Shown in pieces: positions 1 to 12,772 of a DNA stretch of 64,000 bases. Location of the stretch: contig CM073560.1 of NCBI GenBank assembly GCA_037074615.1, positions 6,765,501-6,829,500 of the forward strand, given 5' to 3'. The translations under genes and the position numbers were made by a program. The first letter of the stretch is position 1, and the number at the start of each line of letters is the position of its first letter. This stretch comes from Leucaena leucocephala. Its lineage: Eukaryota; Streptophyta; Magnoliopsida; Fabales; Fabaceae. The notes under the pieces are model-generated. The model worked only from the letters and a program-made list of their open reading frames with translations. It had not been told where the DNA came from and searched no databases.

Positions 1-57
1 TTTTGAAGCATATTTAATTTGATACTATAAAGATAATCATCACAAATCTAGGAAGTA

Positions 58-308
58 CTTCTCTAGTCCTTAATATAGAGCTTAATTGGGGAATTGATCT
101 TAGTCTTAAATATAAGACTTATTTCCTATTTTTATCAACTCTTTCTCAAATTATCTCTATTGATACTCCCTTAACAATAATTAAGTAAGAGAGGGAGATG
201 GGGTTAAGGAAGATGATTAGAGTGTTTTAGGAATAACATGTCATATTAGATAATTTTTTTAATTTAATCAAATTAGTTAAATATGTCATATATTAAAGAC
301 CGTAGGAG
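58..308. mobile_element. Stowaway-like MITE
   Basis: The 251 bp element is AT-rich, non-coding and flanked by TA on both sides (56-57 and 309-310), as expected for Tc1/mariner-Stowaway insertion. The ends are imperfect inverted repeats: CTTCTCTAGTCCTTAATAT on the left and the complement of a similar CTCCTACGGTCTTTAATAT on the right. They resemble the CTCCCTCCGTYCC ends of plant Stowaway MITEs. No transposase is present. Confidence 0.6.
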
Positions 309-1619
309 TATAATAGCATGCATATATCATGTCAGTTCTATTTACCTACCAGTTACTTCCACCATCAACTATGAACCAACGATATTTAAAAGTGATACTA
401 GTATGGCCAGCCCTTGGAGATATAAATCACCTTGAATTTAAGGCAGGATTAATCTATTCAAAGAAAGAAGGTGATGAAGGAAGCTTACCCACTGTTGTAA
501 TATAAATCATAGACTTAAGGAGAATTATTACATCTTTGATCATTCTCCACCTTTTATTACTTGAGATGGAAGGTGATGAAGAAAGCTTACCCACTATTGT
601 AATATTTTTGTTGGTAACTCCTATAAATCAATAAAAATTTACAAGTAATAGCACTTTTAGCCAATGAGTTTTTCCATTTCCTTAATAAGTTGTCTCTGCT
701 TTTATTATTCATAGCAATAGTACCAAGCTCATGCTACAATGCTGGCTTAATATTGGGATCCTTGTAAAATAAAATTGAGCCAATAAACCAAAATTAGAAA
801 AAGAAGAGAAGGAAAAGTAACAATAATCGTGAAGAAGATTAATTTTTACCACATATTAATTTATTCTATTAGCTAGCTTTCTGCATATTAGATATTGGAT
901 TCTTCTTATCTATGAGTGCTTTTGGGCATTCTTTTTACTAACTATGAAGAAGAAGAGAAGAAAAAGTGATAATAAACTTTTTTCTTTTTCACTCTTTACG
1001 ACCCTTTTTGTTTCCCCTCTAAAATTTGGGGCATATGAATACGTGTTCATTCTAGGAGATAGCTCAACATTTAGTGTGAGATACTAGCTATTCTTGGTTG
1101 ACACATTACCAATATCCTCTGGCTTTGTTCAACTATAAATTGGGGTTTGAAAAATGTTTGTTCAGCATTCATGATAGAAATATCATGTTATTGTTCCTTG
1201 CATATTTAATTTCTCTATTCAGTTGATTGTGTTAATTATTAGAATTGCATAAGGGTTAAGCAATATTCTTTTCAATATTGCAATGTGCATACTTCTATTT
1301 TTTTCTTGTCAAATTATAATCCATGGTTTTGCAGTCACTGATACATGACAATACTAATTATGGTGTGCTTTTTGTATTTTTGTGTGTATATAATAAGTGT
1401 GTATCTTCTCTATCTCTGTGTGAATCTAGAAAAACTAGTAGTAGTCAATGTGATCTGTTTATTTCCTGCATAAGTTATTTAATGTTAAGCTGTAAGTTCA
1501 TAGAAATGTAATATATTTTTGGAGAAATATTTGTTAGTAGTGTGTATAAGTGTACTTATTATGCTAGATGATTTGATATTGTGATGAAAATGGTTGTTAT
1601 TGCAGGATAAAAAGATATT
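309..1619. other. AT-rich intergenic stretch, no gene seen
   Basis: I see no supported coding region here. The only structure is a ~40 bp direct repeat (GTGATGAAGGAAGCTTACCC at about 471 and again at about 573, spaced 102 bp). The stretch ends where a decayed TE coding region begins. Confidence 0.5.
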
Positions 1620-3960
1620 GAAAGTGGTAAAAAATGAAGTTGAACCAAGGAGTTCCAACTTCTCTAGATACATACTATTTATTGAAAAGGATAAGAATGC
1701 CAACCCAGGGAAGAAGAAGTTGTCAAAAGAGGCTGGTATGTCATTCAGAGAAGCTTGGAATAATGTATAAGAGGAAAAGAAAGTTGAATATAAAAGGAGG
1801 GCAAAAGAATTAAGAGGTTTAGCCAAAGGCAAAAAATACATTATGCCCTTCTACATAAGATGTGCACTAAAGCAGTTCATAGATGTTTGCAAGAACTTAA
1901 AGAGCAGAAAGAAAACCATAGAGAGGCTTCGGGCTATTGGGTTTGATAAGTTAGTACACATAAGTTACCCACAAATTTAGTGAGATTTATGTGGGGATGT
2001 GTGCTTTTTACCCTCAAACAAAAACAATTCCCATTAAAGGCAAGACCTATATAATCGAGCTAGAGATGCGAAGAAGATAATGGGCTTTCCATGTGATGGA
2101 TCTGAAATTAAACCAATGACCACTGATGATCAAAGCTTTCAGGATCTGAAGATGGTGTATGGCCAGGTTCCATACACGAAAATAGTTGGGGGTTGGTTGA
2201 TTAATGTTGATTTTGAGTTCCTCTTTGTCATGTACACCCTAGGAATCCTCTTAGATCCTAGCTCATGTATATATGTAAGCGACAAGATCTTGAAGGTGAT
2301 GGCTTTGATGAAGGATGCATTCGGCAAGGGCAATTGGTACTCCTTTGTTCTTAATAAACTGTCAGACTCTATTAAAGAGTACCACAAAAGTTGAGGAAAT
2401 GGAATGCTGGTGGGAGGAAGACATAGTTTGTTGCTTATACTTCCTTATGGTAAGTGTGTGTAGGTAACTTTTTTGTGTTTGTAAAAAAAAATTGATTGTC
2501 AATATGTTATGATATATTTTTAACTTGTGAATAACGTGATATGCAGATTTATTGTCTACAAATATTTTTGCTGGGTAGTCGGTGATGCTATTACTTACTA
2601 GAATGAGGAGGAGGTCCATGCAAGATCAAGGTTAGAGAAGGACAACAAACAAGGTGTTTTGCATGATAAGACCAGCAAGGATGGCCTGACAGCAAGAACG
2701 TTTAATCCAGAAGTTGACCTTACTTACCCGATACATAATATAATTTTATTTTTGTGTATTAGATTAGTACAATTTAAATCATGGGCTAATTTTTATTTTT
2801 TAGCTGATAAAGAGGACTTACACTAGACTGATGACTATGGTGGGAAAGGAACTACTAGTGCTTCAAAGTAGCCTTGTAGGGGAAGAGGAAAGTGGACATG
2901 ATATGGAGAGGTGAGTGAAGGTGGAGATCAACTTGAAGAGGAAAGTGGAAATGAATATGTAGAGGGCAATGAAGGTGGTGATGAAGGTGAAGCTGAAGGT
3001 TGACACAAAGATGAAGAGGAAGGTTGTATAGATGAATGGCTACCACCTTACTCATGGTCAGCTACGTTGCCTGAGACCTAAAGCATGGATAAGTACCAAT
3101 GTGAGACCCTGTCTTGGACAATATATGTTTATGCACTGATATTGTTGTTTTCTTATTTCATGTTTGTATTGATAGGTAATGACCATGGTAGCCAAGATAT
3201 TGGTACAAGATAAGAAGGACAAAATTGGTGCAGTGACTAGACATATATTTTCTATAAACTTCATGTAGAAAATATTGGATAGTCCCCTAAGTTGGTCAAT
3301 GGAAGGAATAAAGTAGAAATATTACCAAAACATGTTGGCTACAATATTAGGGATTGTCACTTCATTTTTGAGCTGCATGCTTTAATGACCATTGTTTTTG
3401 TTATGTTTTTGACACAAAGAAAATGCAATTCTATGATCTTGACTCTGTTGGTTGATACCTTTATATTTATGAGATTATAATGGGATAAAGAAGATACAAC
3501 AAGGATGACAAAAAGTATAAGAGCAAGAAGAAGACCAGCGGGTAATATGTATTCAAAGAGAGGTATTGTGTGGCGAATGACTGTGTATGCAATTTTCTTC
3601 CTTCATAGTTTGTTATTTACTTAGGTATTAGTTGTCATTGTTTACACTGAAGTTGTCATTTTTTCTACCTATGTAATTTGTATGTGTAGAGGATTGCTTC
3701 CTGAAAATACTTCTTACAATGAAGCCTGAAGTGTTTAGATATGATCATCAGTTTTAAGTCTATTGGCCGAAACTACATGTTCAACCGATACGTAAGCTTG
3801 CTAAACCATATAATTAACTTTTTTGTTTCTTGTTGTGACTGAGTGAATTCATGTTTATGTATTAATTGTGGAATGAAGATTCTTGTGCGGGGTTATTGTG
3901 TTGTCCTGGTTAAAGAGTTGGGATGTAATGCCGTAGATAAGGAAGGTTATATAATACCAA
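1620..3960 (+). pseudogene. Decayed TE gene: HMG-box-like, mobile-domain-like and Ulp1-like protease parts
   Basis: Several frames on the + strand give recognisable pieces in order. At 1620-1840 there is a basic, HMG-box-like stretch (SRYILFIEKD, then SFREAWNNV, stop, EEKKVEYKRRAKEL). At 2080-2394 there is an open segment with YTLGILLDPSS, typical of the mobile-domain-like ORFs of plant transposons. At about 2900-3000 there is an acidic Glu/Gly-rich stretch. At about 3405-3455 FDTKKMQFYDLDSV recalls the Asp region of C48 proteases. At about 3885-3935 CGVIVLSWLKSWDVMP matches the catalytic Cys motif of plant Ulp1-like proteases. Stops and frame changes break it throughout, so it should be inactive. 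It could also be partly spliced, but I could not build a clean exon chain. The order of parts fits a Ulp1-bearing MULE or CACTA relative; the exact family is not settled. Confidence 0.5.
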
Positions 3961-4099
3961 ATTACTCAGCTTAAGACCTCCACCAATTAAGGGTGGATTA
4001 TTTTTGGTGGCTACTGACTCACCCGAATAACTCACATCAGGAACAAGTGTTGTTCATCCTAGGTGACAAAGACCTAGCAAGAATAAGAAATAGGGACTA

Positions 4100-5357
4100 C
4101 TTATGTGTAATTAGGATTATGACAATTACTAACAAATCATGTAATCAGACAAGTTTAAGATCATTTATCAAAACAAAGCAAGTCATAAGATTATTATGAT
4201 CATTGTTCAAAGAATCATCCGTTAATCTTTAATAGTTTAAGAAATTGAATTTTCTCTTATTTGTTGAAGTGCTTATCGATAAATGCTTCAACAAATGTAA
4301 ACAGACTCCACAAAATTTTAGAAACTAAGTTTTCACTTATGTATTTATGGAAGTCTTTGTCGATAAATGTTTTTATAAATTAATACTTCAATAAATGCTT
4401 GAAGAACAATGAACAGGCTGTAAATCTTTCTTTCTTCAATTTTGATCTTATCATATATAAAATTTGTAGCCCAAGTTTTCATAATTCATTTGAGAAGAAA
4501 ATCATTATTATCTATCAAAGCAAAATAACATCTTTTACAAAAGCAAGTCATATGCAAAATCATTTATCAGTTAAACATTTTAATGTTTTGACAAAACAAA
4601 TTTTTTTCTTTTTATCAAAGTGTTCTTCAATAAACTGCCTTATCAATTAATATTTCAATAAATGAGTTGAAATATAGTCAGTGAAAAGACTCGATATTTA
4701 TCAATTTATTGAAAAATTGATAAGTTGTTTTTTAAAATAGATAGGAACAAATGGTTGACTTCATTCATCGAATACCTTATCAATAATTCCATTTATCGAT
4801 CAATGCTTCGATAAATGCATTTAAAAAAAAGTTTCATAACGTTTAGTGAAAAATATATTTATCGAAATCTTTATTGATAAATATCTTTATCGATTAATAC
4901 TTTGATAAATACATTTTGAAAGACAAGTTTGGCAAACTTAATGATAAATGACTTTATCGAAGCCTTTATTGATAAACTCCTTTATCGATCAATACTCCGA
5001 TAAATCCTTTTATACACACTAATTTCACAAACTGAGTTTACATCATATTTATCAAATCTTTATTGATAAGTACCATTACGATAAGTCTTTGAAAAATTTT
5101 ATTTCTAAAATAATGACTTAAACTTTTCATAAACTAAATTTATATTCATTTATCGAAGCATTTATCGATAAGTGACTTTATCAAATAATGCTTCAAAAAA
5201 TGTCTTTCAAAAATCAAATTTACTTCATAAATTTTTTTCTTATTTATCGAAGAGCTTATTGATCAATACATTTATCGATAAGCTTATCAAAAAATAAGCT
5301 TACTTAAAATAGTTCTTTGAAAATCATTTGTCATTATCAAAACATTAGAGTCTAACA
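4100..5357 (-). repeat. LTR-like repeat with ~95 bp hairpin-rich units (copy 1)
   Basis: A diverged tandem array in which each ~92-104 bp unit carries TTTATCGAAG..TTTATTGATAAA and TTTATCGAT..GATAAAT half-palindromes. Clear unit starts lie near 4760, 4859, 4953, 5047, 5151 and 5243. Read on the minus strand it begins TGTTAGACTCTAATGTTTTG at 5357, like the start of a plant Copia LTR, and the same order of segments recurs at 43679-45382. I therefore read it as an old LTR or LTR fragment whose body expanded by tandem duplication. The left limit is not defined, and no coding sequence is present. Confidence 0.5.
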
Positions 5358-5367
5358 CTAGTCACGC

Positions 5368-5912
5368 CATCCCAATACCTAGAATGAACCAAACAAACCT
5401 GAGTTTGCGTGGAAAAATAACAACTCTACCACTAGGAAATAACAACTCCACGGTGAAGGAATAACAACTTGGGCACATTTTTCCCCAATTATTTAGGAGA
5501 CCTAAAACATACTGGGTCCACCTACCCAACATGTGGAACAAACCAAACAGACCTCAGATGGGGAGAAAAATGACACCACCACCACGAAGGAATAACAACT
5601 ACATGGTGAAAGAATAACAACTTGGGTATATTTCTTCCCAGGAATTTGGGAGACACAAAATGCACTAGGCATGCCAGCCCGACACATGGAATGAACCAAA
5701 AAACCATGAGTATGGGTATAAAAAGTAACAACTCCACAACAATGTAATGACAACTGCATGGTGAAGGAATAGCAACTTGGGCACATTTCTTCCCAAAAAT
5801 AGCAACGCCAGCACAACACCTTGATTGAACAAAAAAGAACAAACTCTGGATATGAAAATAACAACTCCTCAACCAAAAATAATAACTCCATGGGAAAATG
5901 ACAACTTGGGCA
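5368..5912. repeat. Minisatellite, period ~154 bp, interrupted by a solo LTR
   Basis: About 3.5 tandem units. The marker CTTGGG(C/T)A starts at 5468, 5621, 5775 and 5905, so spacings are 153, 154 and 130. Each unit has GAATGAACCAAA, a run of AATAACAACTCCAC and then CTTGGGCACATTTCTTCCC. Open minus-strand frames across it are a by-product of the repeat and show no domain. The array resumes for a few dozen bases after 8753 (TATTTCTTCCCAACATC), which shows that the following LTR inserted into it. Confidence 0.8.
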
Positions 5913-8753
5913 TGTAATATGCCAATTTTTAGACCCAAAACCCAGAAAAGTAGCCTGAAATGGGTAGGCTACCAGCCCTTTAAGTAAAAAGTCCCAGAAA
6001 TATATAAAGTGAAAGGGGCAAAATCATAATTATGAGTAAGTTGAGCTGAAATGGCCCAAAATTTTCTAGAAGTATTTTAGTCCCAAATTTTACTAGTAAA
6101 TAGAGGACGATATTTGGAAGACCATTATTTTTCATAATTTCAATTTGAGATCCCAAATAATTGATATTAATTTTTGAAATTTAGAAAATTTTGTAAGACT
6201 TTCGGAACCTCATAATTAGATAAAATTTTATAGAAAATTCTTATATTAATTATAATACATAACTATAAAAAGAGCTCTATAGAATTTATAATAGAATATA
6301 AGGTGATTTAGGGCATTCGATAAAAGTTTTTAGGGAAGTTCCTTAAGAATTGGATCATTGGAGGAGTTGGGTCTAGTTAGAGGCTTAAAGTGGCTAAGTC
6401 ATGAGGGCCAAAGTACATTAAAATAATATTTTAGTAAGTTTTAACAAAGTATAGTTACTCGGTTGTAGTTATAACTGAGAAATTGATCTGACAGAGGGAT
6501 TTTTTATTAGTTTTCTTTTAGACAGTTTTCCCTAGATAAATAATATCATTGGAATAAAAGAAAATTATTGGACTAAAGGATAGTCTAATAATTCAGGAGA
6601 AATCCCTTTATACAGTATAAGATTGTACAAAATTGGACAGAATGTACTAAGTACTCTGGAATCTCCTGGAAGCCTTGAGGTGGCGCATGAGGTGTCCTTG
6701 TGGGACCCACCAAGATGCCACATGTCTTCATTTTAAGGAGGAAGAAGCTTAAGCCATGTATTAATAATAAAATAATGTTAAGAAAGAAGGATAAGCATGA
6801 TTAAGGAATAAAGTAACCAATCAGGGGTTAGATTAAGGAGCTAAATAATTAGGAACTTGAAGGGTAAATGGTCCATCCAACCCCAAAAGTTGGCAACGCC
6901 ACCATTCCCTTCATTTTCATACAGCCATGCCCATGGGGAGATTATGCCAAAATTTTCACGTAAACCTAAAGGATAAGCAAGAACAAAGAGCTTAAGTAAT
7001 CAAGCTTGCAAGTAGTCAAGGTAAGTGATTAATCCTAACTTTTATTCTTGCAATTTAGGAACTTAACCTTGAGGGTTTTAATGGAAGAAAAATTAGAAAT
7101 CCCCTTGGGTATATGCTGGCTGAAATCTAGAAATTTAGGGGGAGAAATGAATTAAAGCTAGAAGTATGAAATTAAGACCTAGACAAGCTTAGATTAATGG
7201 TTATACTTTGAATTAATTGTGTAATCCTTGATTTCCTAATTTTGAGAACATTTTGGCCTGGATAAGAACTGGAAAAGGGAAGATGATTTTGTTGCTTCCA
7301 TTATGTCCAAAAAATAAAATTGTGTAGGATTGGATTAAGGGACAAGAGTTGGAAGCACTGGAATCAAAAGTGGAATTTTTGGAAAATCCCTTGTGCATTT
7401 CGGTTCTGTTCTATCCAGAACTTCAAGGAGAAGTTGGAATTTTCCAATTTAGACTTCATATTTGTATTCCTTGGAAATATTTGTGTGGGAAATGGTCAAG
7501 GCACAAATTAATTCAAAGGGCAAGATAATTAACCGAAATTAAGAGAAAGTAGTTAAGATAAGGAGAGCTAGTCTTCCACTTGGTGTGTAATCATGGTCCT
7601 AATAAATTATGTGTTTAGGACCTTAAGAAATCCAAGAGGAAGTTGTTAAGTGGTTGATCGAAAGGCTTTATGGTTGGGAAACTAGGGAGCAAGTTCAAGA
7701 GCAAGAGAGAAAGCTTAAGTACAAGGTAATGAACTTATCTCTTTATGTGCTTGATATGGTATGCTTATGTGTTAACATGTATATAATGATTGAATGATGT
7801 TATGACATGATAAATGATATTGAAAATTTATATATAACATGCTTACCATGGATATGCATTTTTATGCAAAGCATAAAGCATGATAGCATGTCACTAATTA
7901 AAGAAAGTTTAATGAAATTATATATCATATATTATCATCCATCTTGCAAATATAAGTGGTAATTTTTGCTATTGAGATTTTTCAGAATCTCAACCCCTTA
8001 TAACCAACCAATTTAGATCAAGCATGATGAAAAATTTACACATGATGGAAGAGCTAAAGAAGGGAAGAAGAAAAGTGGATAAAATGTATGCTCTAGTTTG
8101 AATTGTATAATTTGCCAACTATGTTCCTGTTATGTAATATGCCATTATATGTAATGAAAAGCATATGAAATAATTATGGCATGACCCCAAGATGTATATG
8201 AATGTATGGGAGATCCATTTGATGATTTATGAAGGTCAAAATAATTTATGAGAATTAAAGAAAGAAAGGGAAATGGTAAAAAAGTAGGTCCTGGAATAAT
8301 TTTATTCTGGCTTCAGTTTGACCTAGCAAATAAACAAATTAATCCACTATATTTTATAAGCATGTAGAAAACATCCTAATATTTAAATCAATAGGTAACA
8401 TGCCTTATTTGGATGAGTACATAAAGAGAAAAGATTTTCTAAAATCGAGTATATGAACAATAAACTTTAATGATTTAACAATATTAAATGGGCCAGTAAT
8501 TATCCAATTTTATATTTTTTTTTTCCTTATAGAGCAATGAATAATCTTTAAGTATAAATTTTGAGCAACTCCATACGATTTTCCTAAAATTAGTTATTAT
8601 TTTTTAAAGTTGGATTGCCAATTTGAAAAATGCATAATGAACAGTACCCGTGAGCAAAATTAAAAAATTTTAATATTTGGGCCAAAGTAATGTTTTTGCT
8701 AGTTAAATACACTTCGAATGTGTACTATGACGGGTTAAAAATAGGATATTTCA
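5913..8753 (+). mobile_element. Solo LTR, copy A (2841 bp)
   Basis: Starts TGTAATATGCCAATTTTT and ends GGATATTTCA, a TG..CA pair with inverted ends. It is collinear with the better preserved copy at 19163-21743: shared landmarks are TAATCCTAACTTTTATTC (~7031), GCTATTGAGATTTTTCAGAA (~7968), CTTCAGTTTGACCTAGCAAA (~8310) and CGAATGTGTACTATGACGGG (~8715). The flanking pentamers GGGCA and AGGAA look like a decayed target duplication. There is no internal domain, primer-binding site or polypurine tract next to it, so it is a solo LTR. Length and ends suggest a Ty3/gypsy-type family; that is inference, since no coding part is present. Confidence 0.7.
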
Positions 8754-8921
8754 AGGAATATTTCTTCCCAACATCATTCAGGTGACAATATAACTTTATA
8801 TATATGCATTTTACAATTACAACAACATAAAAGGAGTATAACACACATAGTCACCTTCATCAAGATGTACCCTATCATCCAAACGGTAGATATTGATCAA
8901 GGTTACAAAAAATTACTTTCA

Positions 8922-11302
8922 TCACTTTGCACATCTATTTATAAAACAAAAATGAGTGTGCAATATATTTACATAAAAAAATACACAACCAACCAATATT
9001 TCCAAGCTTGGATTTGGATTCTTGCATGTCTTCACTGTGTGTACAGGATTATAGCATCTTTCACAATGATAAATCTTTTTGTTCTGAAATTGAGACTCAA
9101 TCATTTTTCTCTTTGGCTTTACCAGAGGCCTTCTAGTAATTTGGGGGGTCTAAGAACCTTTCTTTCATTAATTCAGACACCGTCGGGTCTTTAGGACATG
9201 GACAATCATGTGTTACAATTGGCCTTATTTACTAGCATATATTTTCTCTTGGGCAGATAATTTGTAGTAATCATCCACAAATGTGTACACACTCCAATGA
9301 ATTAGCTTGATTGTAGTATATGTGTGCACATAAGGTAATCCACTTATCTGTCAAGCTAAGCAAGTGTATGTACGTGCATCTAGATCAACAGTTAGTTTGA
9401 TTACTCTATGGGCCCCCCAAGTTTCAACCTGGACTGCGTCGTTCCTCCAATATTGTGCATGTGTATTTGTTGCTAACACAACTTGCTACATCAATTTTGC
9501 CTCAATATTTGACCCAACACTATTGCTTTAATTTACCATAGATATTTTACTTCTAAGTAACTTCTAGGCAACTTCTCATGATGCTCAAGTATGAGAACAA
9601 ATATATTATGCCTCCTCTCTTGCAAAATCCATGAATTGAACGACTCTATAAGATTAGTTGTAATACCATCCTATCATTTGAATAGAATCTTGCTTATAAC
9701 CCATGGTTCTACATCCCTTTGAGTCTCAACCTATTGCACCACCTATGGACAAAATGCTTTTAGCTTCCCCATTACAACATTAAAATCTTCCTCAAGCCTT
9801 GCATATGCAATTCCATTTAGCAAGTTCAGTTTGTCCTTCTTTCGGACCCTTGATGCTTATCCCTACCTCTAATGATTTTGAGGAATATAGCACTGTAAAT
9901 TTCTTTCCCTTGTCAGTAGTAATAAGCATGTCTATCACTGGGAAAAATAGTCCAAACAGCACTAATAATTGCATTATTCCAGTTTGATACAATTGTTATC
10001 TCCATAGATCTTGTGATGTCTTTCACATTTTGGAGAAACCAAGTCTACTCATTATTTGTCTCGCAACTTACATTAGTATATGGTAACAGAAATAATTCAT
10101 TATCCATATTATATGCATTGGCTGTAATCATTGTTCCCCTGTATGGATCACTCAGATAACATCCATCTATATAGAGTATTGGTCTGCACCTTTATAAAAA
10201 AACCGTTAATTAAGCATCTATAAGTACTTGATATCCTCTCAAATCTATTAGAGTCTGAGCCTTCCCATCTAGAATAGTGCTTGGATCAGTTTTCATAAGC
10301 CTATTATATATCAAAGGAATAATCTTGTAAGAATCCTCTACAATACCATGTATTTCCCTCAAGGCTTATTCTCTACTCCTGTATGCTTAAGTATAGTTCA
10401 ATCGCACACCATAATATCTATATAAATCCTTGCTAATTTCCTTTGCATTCTTATTGATATTACTCCTATGGAGCATCAATCATGAGTGATGATGTTATAC
10501 TTGACCTTCCTTGGTCAGATACAATCAGGTGTTCTTGTGCATTATGGATGTGCTGAGTTGTGAACGTTCTTATACTTAAGAATTCGGAATCACATTCACC
10601 TATAAAATATGCACCCATATACCACGTGCATCCATCAACCTTGCAAACAACAATGATTTTTTGTTGATTGTTTTTGATAACTTTGTATAAAAGCTTGTGT
10701 GCAATACTGTACTTATACAATATTTTTCAAGAGCCACTGCATTTAGAAAAATTTGACCTTTTCCAATAACCAAATCCTTCCACTTAGTAGAATTAATTTC
10801 AGGAGTAGTTATTGGAATCATTTTATCAGCACAAGCAATAATGGCAACACTTTAGTCTTATTTCCCAAGGTAGATAAAGACATGGAGCATATGTTCCCAT
10901 TTTCAAGCAATTCATCAAAGCTGTAGGAAACGACACCTTACTATATCAGTAATGACAACTTACTATAACTGATATGACAACTTATATTATAACAAATATA
11001 GTAAAACATTATTAAATTAGCACAACATATATCTTACACAGCTTAGTCCTTCATTAGATCATCCACACCAAGTTATGTATACTCATTATTTCCATTCTCT
11101 ATACGTACACATGAAAACTTTCTCCATTGAACATTATTAAATGCTCAACTCCTTCATCATTAAACAGGTCAACAAATGTGTGTAGATCAAATATAACAGT
11201 GAATTTTATCAAAATTTCATCTCTTCCTTTTCCAACAAGTGATGCTACTAATGTTTTGAACTCATCATATGTTATGCCTTCCTTTATCGACATTGTTCTC
11301 AC
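8922..11302 (-). pseudogene. MuDR-like (MULE) transposase, degenerate
   Basis: Minus-strand pieces lie in MULE order. N-terminal segment at 11302-11099 has SIKEGITYDEFKTLVASL. The MuDR DNA-binding-like region at about 10820-10466 has KYSIAHKLLYKVIK and VVCKVDGCTWYMGA. The catalytic-domain region at about 10200-9900 includes YIDGCY, PYRGTMITAN, TWFLQNVKDI and FPSDRHAYYY. A CCHC knuckle CERCYNPVHTVKTC (CX2CX4HX4C) lies at about 9023-9068. Stops and frame changes occur throughout. MULE transposases cut and paste DNA between long terminal inverted repeats with 9-bp duplications; I did not find this element's ends. The solo LTR and minisatellite lie just beyond its 3' side. Confidence 0.7.
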
Positions 11303-12645
11303 ATCACCACTAACATATGTATGAATTTCTCCATCATTTGCAAATTATCCCCTATATGAAAGTAAAAAAATAGATGCTTTCTAAATGAACTCGCCATCAG
11401 TAATGATAACCTGCACCAGATACATATTATTAACAATTCAACTACTTATATTAACAACTATCACGTGATATAATAACAACTCATGTTTCCCTCTCACAAT
11501 AGAGCATGCTCTGTTATTCACACTTTATAACAATATTTCTAATTTTTATTTGTTCTTATTACACTCAAGTAAACATACCACAAATTCCCACAAAATGATC
11601 ATAAAATTTAAAACCCTAAATAAACAACGTGAAATCATAATTAAGACGATCAAAATGTCTTGCTATTAACATAATGTTTGTATTTACGTGTGTTATCTTT
11701 TTTATATCACACTTAAGTGACACAGTATCCTACATAGCAGTAAGATGATTATAAAACAACTTCACTTTCTCATATTATAGCCAAAAAAGATGACAAATAC
11801 GACAAACCTTCCTTAACGTCATCTAACTATGATAACGAGAAAAGCAAGCTACAATCAGACCATACAGACCATCGAATGTTGACTCCTCGTCACGCTTATC
11901 TTGTTCTTTTCAGACTAGCACGCCAAGTCACTTTCACAATGGGGAAAATTAATCTCAGGTCCTGGGACTTCTCTATAATTAAATTTTTTGCATGGGACAT
12001 AATTGCAATTTTTGCTTTATTTTTTCCTCTTTCCCTTGCCTGTTGTTTCTCTTTATCTCTCTCTAGAATAATTTTTGTCATTTTCTTCTTTGCCTCACCA
12101 AATACAACAGTGAATAAGGACATAAAATTTTCTAAAGCCCTCCTCTACTTTAGTCATTTCTCCTCCTCTTATCGGTACCTTAGTCACCGGATTCTCTTCT
12201 ACTCCCTTCTTTAGATTGACGTCTCTTGGGTTTTGGAGGAGTCGACCGTAACTCCTTCCTTTATCTTCATGCTTCCTCCTTGCACAGATGCCATTACTGT
12301 CGAGGTCTTCTTTATCATATGTTCTGCATACTACCATTGTGTTATGGATCTGGGTAGAGCTTCAGCCAACAAAGCTAACCTCTCCTCTCTTTCCCTCTCA
12401 AGTTGGGCTCTACATTTTCACAGATCTCACCTCTAACATCATGACTTTGATTTTGAATATGGTCCTTTTTTTGTTGTTTTCATGAATGTTTATACAAATA
12501 TACATCATAATTGGAGACTTACATTTGGTGTGCATTTACATAAAAGATTACTCAATGTTAACAATAGAATGATCCTCAATCTTAAGTGAGATCTTGGCCT
12601 TCCAACACATTCCAACTTTATCAATGCACTATGCTCTAATACTAT
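11303..12645. other. Intergenic stretch without a supported gene
   Basis: AT-rich sequence containing several short open frames on both strands. None shows a domain or a start context worth calling. Part of it may be the 5' region of the minus-strand MULE that ends at 11302. Confidence 0.4.
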
Positions 12646-12772
12646 AATATGGATACTAAAGAATTTAAGCAAAACCACATGCTTTTTTTGACCAAAATAA
12701 ATCCAGTTTTCTGGATATCGCCTTAAACCAGTCATACTCAAACTATACTATCCCATAAAGGGATCATGAGCT
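12646..12772. repeat. Left arm of a ~127 bp inverted repeat
   Basis: This segment is largely the reverse complement of 15232-15359. Matching landmarks are GGATATCGCCTTAAACCAG here and CTAGTTTAAGGCGATATCC there, and AAGGGATCATGAGCT here and AGCTCATAGTCCCTT there. Similarity stops abruptly on both outer sides. The inner boundary coincides with a hAT-like end at 12773. Confidence 0.7.

Noticed and set aside
2855..3055. His/Leu-rich minus-strand frame resembling a histidine-rich protein
   Set aside because: It is the antisense of the acidic Glu/Gly-rich stretch of the plus-strand TE gene.
5502..5938. Two long overlapping minus-strand open frames (129 and 138 codons)
   Set aside because: They run through the 154 bp minisatellite; repetition without stops explains their length, and no domain is visible.
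11876..12214. Hydrophobic plus-strand frame of 112 codons
   Set aside because: Low-complexity Phe/Leu/Ser text from an AT-rich strand, with no conserved pattern and no promoter or splice context.
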